A stretch of 64,000 bases of DNA, taken from Ptiloglossa arizonensis (taxonomy: Eukaryota > Arthropoda > Insecta > Hymenoptera > Colletidae). How positions within the stretch are numbered: the first letter of the stretch is position 1; each line of letters begins with the position of its first letter. Shown piece after piece: positions 22,612-34,312 of the stretch. The notes under the pieces were generated by a model. It worked only from the letters and a program-made list of their open reading frames with translations. It was not told the DNA's origin and searched no databases. Position numbers and translations under genes: made by a program. The DNA is taken from the NCBI RefSeq assembly GCF_051014685.1, contig NC_135059.1:2294001-2358000 (forward strand), read 5' to 3'.

Positions 22612-25513
22612 TAAATCCAACGCTCACACCGATCCGGAGAGCGTCAGCGGTATCGTGACATTAGAATAATTCGAAGGCAAAGGTAGGAGCACGCGCGAGC
22701 ACCTCGGTAGCCTCCATTAATACCGTTCCAGCGGCGAGCCGTAAAATAATTGACCCAGGGGAGCGGAATCGGGGCCCAGCTGGAAATGGGACTGTTCTTT
22801 GCCTGCGTAGGGCGTAGCGGTGCCCTGTAACCGCCGATAAGATCTGTAATCCGCGGTACCAAATGGGGCCTCCTCCTCCACCTCCTCTCCACGGCTTGTT
22901 CGGCTTTCGACGTACCCGAGGACCCTTTAGCGAGATTCGGTGGCCCGGAATAGACACGGAATTTCAACACTCGCTGCCAACGAACGACGAATCGGTTATG
23001 CCGAGATAAATCGCAGGACACACGGAATTCCGTCGGTTCGTCTAGCGGTAGTCGTCGAGGTTCGGTTACGTCGTTTGGAATTTTCGAGCTCGTGAAATCG
23101 ACACTTGTCTTAGAGTACGTTGGTCCACGTTGGATTTCGCTACGGGTGAGTCTTCGATTCGAGAATTAGGCAGACTGGGTAGAACCGAACGTACGTGACT
23201 CTATGCGCAACAAAGGAGTACGATAACAATTTGAAATATAAAGGAGTACAATGAAACTATAGATACGGACATTGTTGTCGCAACCACGAAGCGTCTACGT
23301 GGACAGTACAGTGTAACCGAGAGCTCACTAATTGCGTATAGAGGAGAAAGTTGTCTTAATTGGAGTCGCCCACGTAAGAGTAGCTTCGGATTTAGGGAAA
23401 TTTTGTCTCGATTTAACGATGACATACGTTGCTCGTGATGTACACGGTTGCTAGGTAGACTGAGTAAGCAATGGTTTACACATTTTGTTTTTACACTCGG
23501 ACGAATCGAATTCGATCGATCCAAGCTCGATGCTACCATCGGTATAACAATAGAAACCAATCGTTTTCTTCGAAACGAGGAAACTCGACTTTGTTAAATT
23601 TGGAAAAACCTTGTACGAAACGAACCTCGCTGATATTCGAGAAGCGAGAGGTACGAGATAATCTAGGTCGATTGCAGTTATTCGGAAAAGGAATAAACCG
23701 ACGGTATCGTCGTTTACGAGCACTCGCCTCGCTCGACTTCAAAAGATAGGATCGCAGGAAACACTTTCAATTAACCGCTTATTTTCAAGCATCGCGGACT
23801 ATATTCATAAACATCGGCGAAGTAGAGCGGCGAACGAAATGAAAATTCCATTGCTCGAACCCTGTTCCCTGATAATCCTCATCGACGACCCACGAGACAA
23901 CCAGTTCGGATACGATCTTCAGTCATTTCCTACCCCATAACAATTAATTGATACGCCGTGGCCGCGTCGACCGAAACGAAGCCACTTAGGCTACTTCGAA
24001 GCCCGGTGGAACCTCGAGGGATGCCTGGAATCTCGAATCGAGCGGGGAAAGTCGTTGATACCGCGACGTGAAAATAGCTTCGGCTCGTGAAAAAGGGGGA
24101 ACGAAAAGCAAAGAAAAGGAAGAGGAGATGAGCATCGACGAAAACACCAGGGCCAGGATCTCCCGGGAGTGGAGATGAATGCGCCGATTATCACGGCCGG
24201 TAATGTTCTCGGAAGCATGAAGCGGCGATGCTTCTGGGCCCGTTCAGTGTCGCCTTAGGCAGCCTTCACACCGGACTAATGATCCCTCTCGCTCGGTGAG
24301 GATTTGTTAACATCGTCGCCGGTGTCCACCGGTCTTGCACGTGACGATCGATTAATCACGAACGGACGTGTGGACGTGGAAACACTATTTTCCTCCCATT
24401 CCGGGGATCTCCCGAGACGCTCTATGGCCTACGCGAACCATCGAGAACCGTAATCACGTAATTGAGCGATTCTTCGACCGAATATCGATGCATCGTCGAA
24501 AGAATCCATTATCTCGGAAGACTCGATCGTAGTACGTTTCCAATTATATGACACGAAAAACTAACATCGATGTACCGATAACCAACAGAGAGTAAACTCT
24601 GGACGAACTCCGATCCGAGTTTCCATCCCCGTTGATTGATATTTAATTACGCGTTTGTCAATATTTTCACAGGAATCTTCGAGCAACTTCGTGTAAATCG
24701 ACACGTGAAGTTTCACACGATCGAACGCGACAATTTCTTCTTCGTCGATCGTGTTTCCACTCCGACGACCCTAAGCTACAGAACGATCCGTACACCCGGA
24801 TCTTCGCTAGCCAAGGGACACTTAAATTCGAGACGACCGGGCTGAAAAACCCTCGAGCCACTTATTCAAATGATCATCGACGACGGTTTTCGGTGTGAAG
24901 CCGGGCTAACGGTGCTCAGCACTCGCCGAGTCGGGTTAAGTCCGGTCCAGGTGCCGCCTGCTATGCCAGCCGGTGAGATGTTGCTCCTGGTGGACCTGAT
25001 CGAGCTCGCTCGTGCCATTGACCGCCATTGACTCCCCCACGTACGACACATTGCCCGACGTGTCCGCCATACCGGCGTGATTCTCGAGTCACCTCTATCC
25101 GCATGGATCCCCAACGCGGAAAGTAACAATTTCCGAGCGTATCGACGCCGAATCGAGCGACACTTTCCACGACACGGTCCACGCACCATCTTTCTACAAT
25201 GTTCGCGAATTAGTATTTTTCACGACGTACCGGGATCGTTTTATAATCGACGATATATAGAGAAACGACGAAGAAACGAGATACAATTTTTACCTTTTTT
25301 GGTGGATCTTAAAGGAATTTTCTCGTTCGTGGAGAAACGAACAATATTGGAATTATTTCGGTGGAAATGATCCTCGACGTGTTAATCTGTCCAGGATGAC
25401 ACGTGGAGAGTTCCTTTTCTTTCCGTTTGAGAAAGTTATTTATTCTTTCTCAAGAATAAATTACAATTATTTGAAATTGTAATCTTCACGATTAGAAAAA
25501 AAAACATTCTTGA
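22612..25513. other. Non-coding block with CpG-rich islands
   Basis: The islands at 22620-23030 and 23940-24440 are CpG-rich. The second contains CACGTG-like and TTAATCACG words at 24340-24360 and TTGTTAAC at 24304-24311, of the kind seen in enhancers. Open frames (for example 22644-23021 and 24866-25189, both minus) are rich in Arg, Pro and Gly with no motif. I call no gene. Confidence 0.4.
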
Positions 25514-25562
25514 TAATTAGAAACGTACGAGTTAACGAAAGCTGTGTACTGGAATGAAAGTT
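25514..25562. repeat. Dispersed repeat fragment (AATTAGAAACGTACGAGTT family)
   Basis: The segment has AATTAGAAACGTACGAGTTA followed by ACGAAAGCTGTGTACTGGAATGAA. It matches the 3' part of the longer copies at 26113-26253 and 28449-28583. Together with the copy at 26207 it brackets the LINE relic at 25883-26097, so the repeat may be part of that element or of an older insertion around it. Confidence 0.7.
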
Positions 25563-25882
25563 ATTTTTTCTTGTTCCGTATTGGTTTTTTACAAAGGTAC
25601 GTTACAAGTGTCAGAATTTTCGCATCGCAAATTTAAACAAAAACCGTTAATATCTATTTCGTAGACGATAGTCTTCGTACACATTTTCTAATAATTTGTA
25701 AAAAGTATACAAATAGGCGTACGCGTTGCTCGAATTGGAAAAGTACATCTACTGTTTTGAAAATTGTGTTATTCACCTATAACAGGGATCTCTATGGTGG
25801 CATTTTCGTTAACCGTTCTGAACAAGTTAAATTGAACATTTTTGTGTCAGTTAATATACTCGTCGAGACGTTATTCTCTCTG

Positions 25883-26097
25883 GTGGAAGAATTTTCTTAT
25901 CTAGGGATGTTTTTTAAGAGAAATGGAGATAAGACGAATCATAGTACAGAGATGGAGCGAAGAGAGATAATTTAGGAATAAAACAGATACGAGGAATGGT
26001 AGAACGTAAATTTAGAAATTGTTTCAAAAAATGAACGTTTACGTTCGACTACCCGATGGAATTTCTACACGTGTTGTACGAGATGTTGCATCACTTA
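25883..26097 (+). pseudogene. LINE reverse-transcriptase relic
   Basis: Reading plus-strand frames gives EEFSYLGMFFKRNG, which fits the Y-L-G motif that follows the catalytic core in insect non-LTR reverse transcriptases. After stop codons, a second frame gives RGMVERKFRNCFKK and FDYPMEFLHVLYEM, fitting the next conserved block of the same family. Frame changes and stops make it non-functional. The fragment belongs to an insect LINE, possibly of the R1/jockey group. The start and end of the insertion cannot be set, and assignment to a clade is uncertain. Confidence 0.55.
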
Positions 26098-26112
26098 CAA
26101 TTGTTTAGAGAC

Positions 26113-26253
26113 GATTGAACATAAACTAAATATATAACACGGATGTTAAATTTAGAAATATCCTACATAATCGTTAATGTGAAATTTTGTTTTAAATTGA
26201 ACAAAACACAATTAGAAACGTACGAGTTGACAAAAGCTGTCTACTGGAATGAA
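26113..26253. repeat. Dispersed repeat, full-length copy 1
   Basis: This segment shares about 135 bp with 28449-28583, including AACATAAACTAAATATATAA, CACGGATGTTAA, AGAAATATCCTACATAATCG, TTAATGTGAAATTTTG and AATTAGAAACGTACGAGTT. Differences are few, so the two copies are recent. It starts just after the LINE relic, so it may be that element's 3' untranslated end. Confidence 0.8.
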
Positions 26254-28448
26254 CATATATCGCAATTTCGATATTCCGCAGTTTTTAGGCTTTATTTTCG
26301 TGTTTAGCATTCGTTTATTTAAAACTTCAACAATCTCTCGATCGTTCGGTATGTCGAACTTCAAACGTTCTGTTCCCGTAACTATTTAAAATAATAATAC
26401 ATACATAGAGTGGTGCAAAGGACTCGAACTCGAACGCGTTACAGTTAAATCCAACGCAATCAACTTCATATATTTCTTTATGGTGCAAATTTTTCGATAA
26501 AATTTCTCTCGGCGTTTGATCGTAAATACAGTTACGTAAGTGAAAAAACCTAGAATCTGGCCACGGTTAGATAAACGAACCTTTGGTGTCCAACGATCCG
26601 ATCGATCGATTCTTTTCCTCTCGATAATCTTATCTTCTCCTCGGGGTTCCACGATTGGCGTAACTCGAACATCGGATCCGGACTTGGAGAATCGTGGCGA
26701 TGGTAACGAATAACGGAGACGGCCAACGAAATTAATGGATTTAAGAGTGCCAATGGACTTATGGACTCTTAATAACCCCGGGAGACCCCATTACGGACAC
26801 CTCGGGATCGACGGATCATTCGTCATTGCTCAATCGTCCGATCGATCCAATTACGGTCTCTGTAGCGCCCGATGATCCCGTCGATTCGACCCGTTGATCT
26901 ATGGTGCTCATATATTGTAATCGACTAATCGAGCGGCGCGCACGATGACGGCCGCGGACGAGCAGCGAAGAAATAAATAAAAAAAAAAGAAAAAAAAGAA
27001 ACGAACGAGTCGGTGAACAGTTTTCTTCACGAGCGATCCCGCACAATGCTTAGTTTGAACGATTGCGTATAGATCCTTTCCGCGATTCGCGCCGCCTCGC
27101 ATTCAATACGTGCCACGAAAACGGCATTGAATTAAACCCTCGTTACCGTGAATTGTCGCCCAACAATGCGTTAATTATCGCCCTGGACAGAATCGGCTTC
27201 ACGCTGGAAAGACGAAAATGTTCGTGTCGTACGCGATAGGAATTTGGCTATTTACGATTCACGATGACTGATTATTCGCAATATCTTTCCAGGGTATTTT
27301 CGAGCTACTTTTGTACATTGTGCAACGACATTTTTCCAACAAATATTTCCTACACTTCGATCGAGTATCTTCAATCACTTCGACTGAACAACTTCAAACC
27401 GTCCATCGCGATTACCGTGGGATTATCGATTATGGATTTCCAATCTCAACGTTGCTACTAAAGAACAATGGTCGTCTATTCTATAAATAAATAACGACTA
27501 ATCGGTGGTCTTGACGAGCTCTATTACAACGTCCTTGAATCTTGGATGATTGTATCCGTCTTACAATCGGTAAAATGTATCTTTCTGTTTAAAAAGAAAA
27601 AATTAACGATACTGATATTTGTATTTCGTATCGTATACGAATTTCGTATACAATCGATTTTGTCGATTGTCGACATTTCGATTGTAATCGATTTTGTATA
27701 CGTTCTTTGTATTTCCACCTGAAACTTAAAATACATCGCAGTGTCCATCGCGAAACCGAATAATTCCTGCATCGAAAGTATTCTTTTCTTTCTTAAAAAA
27801 CACGCGAGTCGTTCCAAGCGAGTCGTTCGAGCAGCTCTGCCCAACGTACAAAAGATTTTTATCGGGGGACACGCTTCCGGGTAACCGGAAACAATCTCGT
27901 TCTCGCGAGAGAAGTTTCGGTGAATTCGGTACGCGCCGAAACGCGACACTTCCGGAAACCGACTCGGCCGTCGACGTCGTCTTTCACGGCGCTTGTTCAA
28001 CGCGTGGGCGTACCGAAAGTTCAGTACGGCCATATCGCGACTAACGCAAGGGACGCTTTGAATATACGTTGCCGCATAAACCATAAACCTGCTCGGCCGT
28101 GCCGGTAAGCCGAATCCACCAAAACAAAACAGAGAACCTGCTCCTTTCTTCGGCGCTCTCCCGGAAACTGGCTCCGACCGCGTATTGCGCCTCGTGAGAT
28201 CGCGGGATTGCGTTCGTTGGGCGTTGAAAGTGAAACGCGCGTAAACGGCTCGATTTTCGACGCACTTGCGAAGACCAAGGTGAACAGAACTAGAGAAAAA
28301 GAGAATCTGCGCCGAGTGTGTCGTCGTTGCGGCCGATTTTGTATTATTGAGGGTGGAAACTGGAATGAAACGTTAAAATAACTCGATTTTCGGTCATTTT
28401 TTTATCATGGAAAATCTCGACGAAACTCTTCGTCACTTTATACATATA
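26254..28448. other. Non-coding block, no gene recognised
   Basis: The block has an A-rich tract at 26978-27000 and CpG-rich DNA at 27800-28280. A palindrome-rich stretch at 27621-27703 carries repeated CGTATACGAATTTCGTATAC and ATCGATTTTGT words able to form hairpins. The 186-codon minus-strand frame at 27524-28084 crosses that stretch and has no motif. I call no gene. Confidence 0.4.
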
Positions 28449-28583
28449 ATCGAACATAAACCAAATATATAACACGGATGTTAAGTTTAGAAATATCCTA
28501 CATAATCGTTAATGTGAAATTTTGTTTTAAATTGAACAAAACACAATTAGAAACGTACGAGTTAAAAAAAGCTGTGTACTACT
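28449..28583. repeat. Dispersed repeat, full-length copy 2
   Basis: This is nearly identical to 26113-26253 over about 135 bp (see there). The end after GCTGTGTACT differs from the other copies, which continue GGAATGAA. Copy 2 has no adjacent reverse-transcriptase sequence, so the repeat can exist without the LINE relic. A short TG repeat follows at 28588-28598. Confidence 0.8.
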
Positions 28584-29870
28584 ATATGTGTGTGTGTATT
28601 CTGTAACATTTCGAGATGTCAATTTCTTTTTGTTACAATTTCATTGATTTACGAAGTAATAAATTTTATTCTCTATACACCTTTTTTTTTGAAGGTGTGT
28701 TGTGCAACATATTTCTATGTTAGTACAGAATAAAGAATCAAATAGAGTTGTTTTTCGTAATAGAACTCTAGTCGAGAGACCAATTAATTGTTCTTTGAAA
28801 AGAGAATATTCAGAACCGCGTATTATCATTAATTTTATATTTTTTAAACACGGTAGAGGTTCTACCGTCATTTGGTTGCAATTTTAATGCGTCGTCGTGT
28901 TCAAAATAACGATTATACTGTTACCAATATCGGTAAATTTAAAGTATAAAATTTACCCACTATTAAAGACGTAAATAATGTTTTCGCGAAAGTGTCAATA
29001 ACAATGTTAATAAAATAAATTGAATGGGTTACTACCAAACTTAGGTGCATTTATCTTGTCCCGTAATGCTTTCAGCCTCCAGTTTAAAATACAATCTTAA
29101 GAGAAAAAAGGAGTAATTTAATTTGACAACTGTACTGACATTGCCAGATCTTTCGATATTCTATACGTTTTTATTTAAATCGATCGATATTATTTTCTAT
29201 TGTATTCGACTTCCTGGATCGTTATTTTTTATATTACAGTTTCGTCGTGCGCGTTTTTTAATAAATTAACTCGCTCGTTTCTCCTCCGGATATGACCTTA
29301 CACTGGAGGCCGAAAACGTTAAAAAATAGTAACAAAAACTCGTCCGTAATGACTACGTAATCTCGCTGTTATTCTTTTTTTCATGACAAGCAACGAAAGG
29401 TCATACTTTGGGAACGACGAAGATAGTGCAAATAGTCGTGTTCGCAGTATTATACAGTCACCTTGATATTTAAAAGTTGATTCTTCGAAGCCGTGTTGTG
29501 TGTGTCGTTGATCGAAAATGTGGGGATTTCCTAAATGCTCTGCGCAAAGTACTAATATTAAAAAGTTTAACACGACTACTTGGAGTATTTAACATCAAAA
29601 TCGATTCTAGTATACGACACGTTAACTGCATTCATAGCGAAACTCTATCAACGATAACTTTTTACAACTGTCCTCCCGTTCTTACCGACTTTCTATTTTT
29701 TTTTTTTTATTACTTTCGCTTCTGAACTTTTTACATCGTTCCCATTGTTTACGAGGTTAACAACGATATATAGTTCATTGATCGAAAGAAACGTTACAGA
29801 AATGATATTCACGATCTAAATATACGTCGATTAATGGTCATCCAGTGCAATGGATATTCTATAAAATTAC
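28584..29870. other. AT-rich non-coding block
   Basis: About 1.3 kb of AT-rich DNA with T-runs at 28682-28690 and 29697-29709. Open frames of 60-84 codons on both strands have no recognisable motif. I see no transposon ends or RNA gene. Confidence 0.4.
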
Positions 29871-30520
29871 GAATAAAATTACATTACTTTACTATTCTCG
29901 TTTCGAATAAAATTACTATTACTCTACTATTCTCGTTTCGAATAAAATTACATTACTATTCTCGTTTCGAATAAAATTACATTACTCTACTATTCCGTTT
30001 CGAATAAAATTATCTTATTTTACTATTCTCGTTCCGAATAAAATTACATTACTCTACTATTCTCGTTTCGAATAAAATTACATTACTATTCTCGTTTCGA
30101 ATAAAATTACTCTACTATTCTTGTTTCGAATAAAATTACTCTACTATTCTCGTTTCGAATAAAATTACATTACTCTACTATTTTCTTTTCGAATAAAATT
30201 ATATTATTCTACTATTCTCGTTTCGAATAAAATTACATTATTCTACTATTCTCTTTTCGAATAAAATTATATTATTCTACTATTCTCGTTTCGAATAAAA
30301 TTACATTATTCTACTATTCTCTTTTCGAATAAAATTACATTATTCTACTATTCTCGTTTCGAATAAAATTATATTATTCTACTATTCTCGTTTCGAATAA
30401 AATTACATTATTCTACTATTCTCGTTTCGAATAAAATTACATTACTCTACTATTCTCGTTTCGAATAAAATTACTCTACTATTCTCATTTCGAATAAAAT
30501 AACATTACTCTACTATTCCC
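29871..30520. repeat. Minisatellite, 20 copies of 34/29 bp
   Basis: The core TTCTCGTTTCGAATAAAATT is followed by ACATTACTCTACTA in the long form. The GAATAAAAT landmark occurs 20 times (29871, 29905, 29940, 29969, 30002, 30036, 30070, 30099, 30128, 30158, 30191, 30225, 30259, 30293, 30327, 30361, 30395, 30429, 30463, 30492). Steps are mostly 34 bp, with some of 29-30 bp that lack about five bases of the spacer. Alternation of CTCGTTTC and CTCTTTTC variants from 30191 to 30327 suggests that units were amplified in pairs of 68 bp. It is non-coding; the array is followed by a short (CA)n at 30529. Confidence 0.95.
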
Positions 30521-30589
30521 TTAACAAACACACACACAAAAGTATATTCTACACGACGCGATACTGTCTCGCCATTTTTCTACGCGAAT

Positions 30590-31880
30590 CTTCTCGAACG
30601 AAATCTACCGATTACATTTGTCGCGTTACGAGCGAACTCTGGAGTTCTGCGCGCAGGTGCAATAATCCGAGGGTGCAAAAAACGAGAGAATCTCCAGTTG
30701 GTCGAACGAGGAAACGAGGAAACCGCGCGCCGGTACACGGCTTTATTAAAGGAAACCAACCAGCCCTGAAACTTGCGCGCTCCTTCTCAGTCGCGATCGC
30801 GGCTCGTTGCGATTGCCCAAGCGGCGCTGTCGTCCAAATTTGGCGGATTTCTAGCGCAACGAGGTTTGCACGGTCCGCGGTCGTAGCCGCCTCCGCCGCT
30901 GATTTATCGGTAATTTACCGCGCGCACCGCGAGGGAAACATAAATCCTGTATCAGCGGTTTACATCAAGCGGCGCGCGACGCGTGTCGCAAGAGCGTTCA
31001 CGGTGGCGCGAGCGGCGCAAAAGCGGTGCGACGACGACGACGACGACGACAACGACGACGACGACGACGGCGGCGGCGGCGGCGGATAGAGCAGGTTTCA
31101 CCAGGGCGACACCGATCGTCGATGCGATCTCTCGATTTCGCGGCAATAATATCGAGGAGTTTTCGCCTTTCGCGCCGGCTCAGAGAACCGCTAAATTGAC
31201 TTTCTAGGGAGGCGTTGTCGCGATAAGAGAGAAAACCGGGTAGCTAATTGGCGGGTTCGCCGTTCGATCCGCGGGAGGGCGAAAAAAAGAGTATATAATC
31301 TCACGACCTAAACGGCCCGGCGTTTCTCGACGAAACGAGGCAGAAATACAGCAGAGGGGGCTTGTTCATAGGTGGGGACGACGCGGTGGGCCAGTAATGA
31401 GATTTTCTAACCGTGGAAACGTACTGTAACGACGACGAGAGAAGAGGGCGTGTGCACGAGCCTTTATTAAGGTCCCCATGGTCACGAGGCGACCGACCGC
31501 CCCTCCGTAGATCGGATCGACGACTTTCGGGGCCAATGGTTCGCTACCACGGAGGTGAGCTCATTAATTCAAATAAATCGCTTTATGCATCGCCGCGATC
31601 TCGAAAGACGGAGAAAGAAAGCGGGGGCCTCGACGCTTGCCCTGACCAAGACGAATGGAATAGCTCTCGTGTGGTTCTTCCTTATCTCCGATGCATTCCA
31701 CTCGAACCTTGCCCCACGGTTACCGCCTTCCGCGCGAGCACAAGCGCGGCCCTCTTACCGCCGCGGAACTATGCGCGTTATCCTTCGTTTCTTCGACGAT
31801 TATCAGCCTATGAGGAGCTGACGAGCAGATCGCGCATCTGCCTTCGAACTGGTTCGTTCTAGCTTCGTCGAGCACCGATG
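30590..31880. other. CpG-rich island, candidate regulatory region
   Basis: The island is GC- and CpG-rich with embedded AT cores such as TTTATTAAAGG (30742), GATTTATCGGTAATTTACCG (30900) and CTTTATTAAGG (31462). A TATATAA at 31292-31298 is the best TATA-like word, but no clear initiator lies about 30 bp downstream. Frames of 138 codons (30673-31089) and 149 codons (31413-31862) have low-complexity or motif-free products. Enhancer or promoter function is an inference from composition alone. Confidence 0.35.
31028..31086. repeat. (CGA)n-(CGG)n microsatellite
   Basis: A trinucleotide tract of GAC/CGA repeats, interrupted once by CAACGA, passes into GGC/CGG repeats. Translated, it gives poly-Asp then poly-Gly on one strand and poly-Val/Ala on the other, which explains the open frames that cross it. 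Confidence 0.9.
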
Positions 31881-33187
31881 CTTCGGTGAACGCGTGCACG
31901 CGAACGACTTGGATATCGACCGAGGAAAATTGTTCGAGAATCGAGCCTTCCTTTCCGTATTTCTTCGAACGGACGAGTTTTTACGAAATTATAAGAAATC
32001 GGAAAAGGATACACGTTTCATCGACGCGTGACGGGGAAATTGTAATAAACGCGACCAAAGATACGTTTCATCCTTTATCGTTCGTGCTGGTACTACAATC
32101 AACGGAAATTACAGGAATTACCTTTAGGGAATCTTTAAATGACCTTAAGGACCTTCGATAAAGAATCTATCAAAGGGCTTACCTCTAACAAATAATTAAA
32201 GAAAAATTAAAAGAAAATTTGAAGAACCCGATTTGGAGAACCATGTTCCTTCCAGTACCAGTACACGCTATTACTCCTATTCGATGAGAATTTCTTTAAA
32301 ATTGTCGACAACGAACCATATTTCCCTCGTAATCTACGTTTCGCCGAGTTTTGCGAACAAGAATATTTTTTACACACTCCCTTGTTAAAATCTTAAACTA
32401 TTCTCGCTCACAGTTCTCTCGCGATAAATTCTTTAAGGAACCTCCTTGAACAACTGCGAAGAATACGAGAAATAATCGCGATAAGTTGTATTTTTATCGA
32501 AACGAATCGCAGAAACGTTGCTCCTTGGATTGAAAATAAATCGTTTCTATTTTCTTACGAACAATCATTATCGGCGCGAAGGACCCGATAACGTATGGTT
32601 TAAAAGCTGGTTTAACGTGAAAGATTTAAGTATGGTTTTGAACCGATTACTTTCGGTTTAAAAGCTAGAAAAATATTTCGTTTTCCATCCATTGGAACGG
32701 TCGTGCACCAGGGTGCGGTAAATTCTCGTTGTACGATCGTCACTCGGGACCGAGTAGAACCTTACAGGGTGTACAACGCGTACGCTCGCCTTTATATTTC
32801 GCCGACAGCAGCAGTTGGCTGTCGAAGAAAAGGATAGCGTTCAAGAAAGAGCGAGAGCAAACCAGGAAGAAAGAAGAACGGATTCGAGAAAATGAGAGCG
32901 AGTGCGACGCGCGTACATTTTTCGTCCGTTTTGTTTAACTACTCGCGTACGAGTCTCCGTACCTCGTACGAACTACAGTATCTTCGAGTGCAGTTTGGAT
33001 TCATACATCGTATGAACTGTAGTTCTTCTCTGCGAGCGATTAGACTACATACGTCCTATGGACGTTTTATCTGACTTTTCGTAACGTACACGCACACCTG
33101 TATGTACATAATTTATAATTTTACTTCTGAATCTCGTTGAACCGTACCAATTAACCTTGTCGTACCAGAATTATGTCGTACCAAGCC
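31881..33187. other. Non-coding block, no gene recognised
   Basis: AT-rich DNA to about 32700, then mixed. No coding motif, RNA gene or transposon terminus was recognised before the LINE target site at 33188. Confidence 0.4.
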
Positions 33188-33201
33188 ACAAATCGTTCTT
33201 A
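33188..33201. repeat. LINE target-site duplication, left copy
   Basis: The 14-bp word ACAAATCGTTCTTA here is repeated exactly at 34299-34312, directly after the A tail of the LINE. This is the hallmark of target-primed reverse transcription. Confidence 0.85.
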
Positions 33202-34298
33202 CAATAGAACAGATACACAGACTTATAAATAAGATTACAAATGCTCTCGAACATAAGCTATACTGCACAGGTCTCTTTCTAGATGTAGAAAAAGCATTTG
33301 ACAAAGTCTGGCACAAGGGTATTCTACACAAAATTGAACAAAGATTCCCTAGGCCATACTATAAACTCATCGAAGGACCTTTTTTGTCAAATATCGAGAA
33401 GAGTATTCCGAAATTCACGACATAGAAACAGGCGTACCACAGGGTAGTGTTTTAGGCTCTTTCTTGTATACACTATATACATTAGATATTACATCCATCA
33501 GTGAAACCAATGGATTTACATTCGCAGACGACACAGTTATATTATCCGCCCATAATGACCCAACGGCAGCGTCCAATATTTTACAACAACGTATTTCAAA
33601 ACTTGAAGAATGGCTGCACCGATGGAAAATAACAGTGAACACGGACAAGTGTAAACGCATTACCTTCACCCTAAAGAAAGGTACTGTTCCTGAAATAAAA
33701 CTTAACAATACTCCTGTTTCTCGAACCAAATCGGTTAAATACTTGGGACTTCACTTGGACTGAAAATTAACCTGGAAACGTCACATACGCTCTAAAACCG
33801 ATCAAACTCGCATCAAAAGGAGAAACATGTACTGGCTCACGTGCAGGAAATCTAAACTAAGTCTTGACGATAAACTTTTAATATACAAATCAATTACAAA
33901 GCCCATTTGGACATACGGTATCGAGATGTGGGGCATTGCCGCCAAAAGCCATATTTCTAAGCTCGAGTCGCTACAGTCCATGATCCTTGGAACAATAACT
34001 AATGCCCCTTGGTATTTTCGAAACGACGAAATCCGGAAGGACCTCCGAGTGAAAACAGTTACCGACGAAATCAACAGTCGCTGCAAGAGTTACAAGAAAA
34101 GAATAAACAATCACCCCAACGAACTAGCAAAAAGCTAGAAACATCCTAAGGATTTACTATCCTAAAGGCACTTTACCTATACAGATGTACTCCATAGGGA
34201 TAACATCCAAGTGTTAATCGACCTCACCCGATAACACAATACACCGAATGTTCTTGCTGAACAAATTGTAAAGACACTTGGAAATTTATAAAAAAAAA
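33202..34298 (+). mobile_element. 5'-truncated jockey-clade LINE insertion
   Basis: This 1097-bp insertion lies between two copies of ACAAATCGTTCTTA and ends in an A-rich tail (ATAAAAAAAAA). It holds the middle and C-terminal parts of a non-LTR reverse transcriptase. The EN domain, ORF1 and the N-terminal RT are absent, as expected after incomplete reverse transcription. Blocks in order match the jockey clade of insects. Frameshifts and stops make it inactive. The intact target-site duplication and tail suggest a fairly young insertion, yet the coding lesions show it is now dead or was copied from a defective parent. Confidence 0.88.
33207..34138 (+). pseudogene. Jockey-type reverse transcriptase, broken
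   Basis: The frame from 33207 gives LDVEKAFDKVWH, the RT block with the first catalytic Asp, and ends at a stop near 33422. A frame shift follows within GVPQGSVLG-like coding (33430-33455). The frame at 33464-33763 contains FADDT at 33521-33535, the catalytic pair of Asp residues, then LEEWLHRW and KYLGLHLD, and meets a stop at 33760. The frame from 33827 to 34138 continues with MYWLTCRKSKLS, IWTYGIEMWG and NAPWYF, typical of the C-terminal region of jockey ORF2, and ends at a natural-looking TAG. At least three lesions are present, so no active enzyme can be made. Confidence 0.88.
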
Positions 34299-34312
34299 AC
34301 AAATCGTTCTTA
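34299..34312. repeat. LINE target-site duplication, right copy
   Basis: An exact copy of the 14-bp word at 33188-33201 directly follows the A tail. It fixes the 3' boundary and the plus orientation of the LINE. Confidence 0.85.

Noticed and set aside
32760..32775. ACAGGGTGTACAACGCG as another TIR element end
   Set aside because: Only about eight bases match the other CAGGGTG termini and no inverted partner was found within 2 kb.
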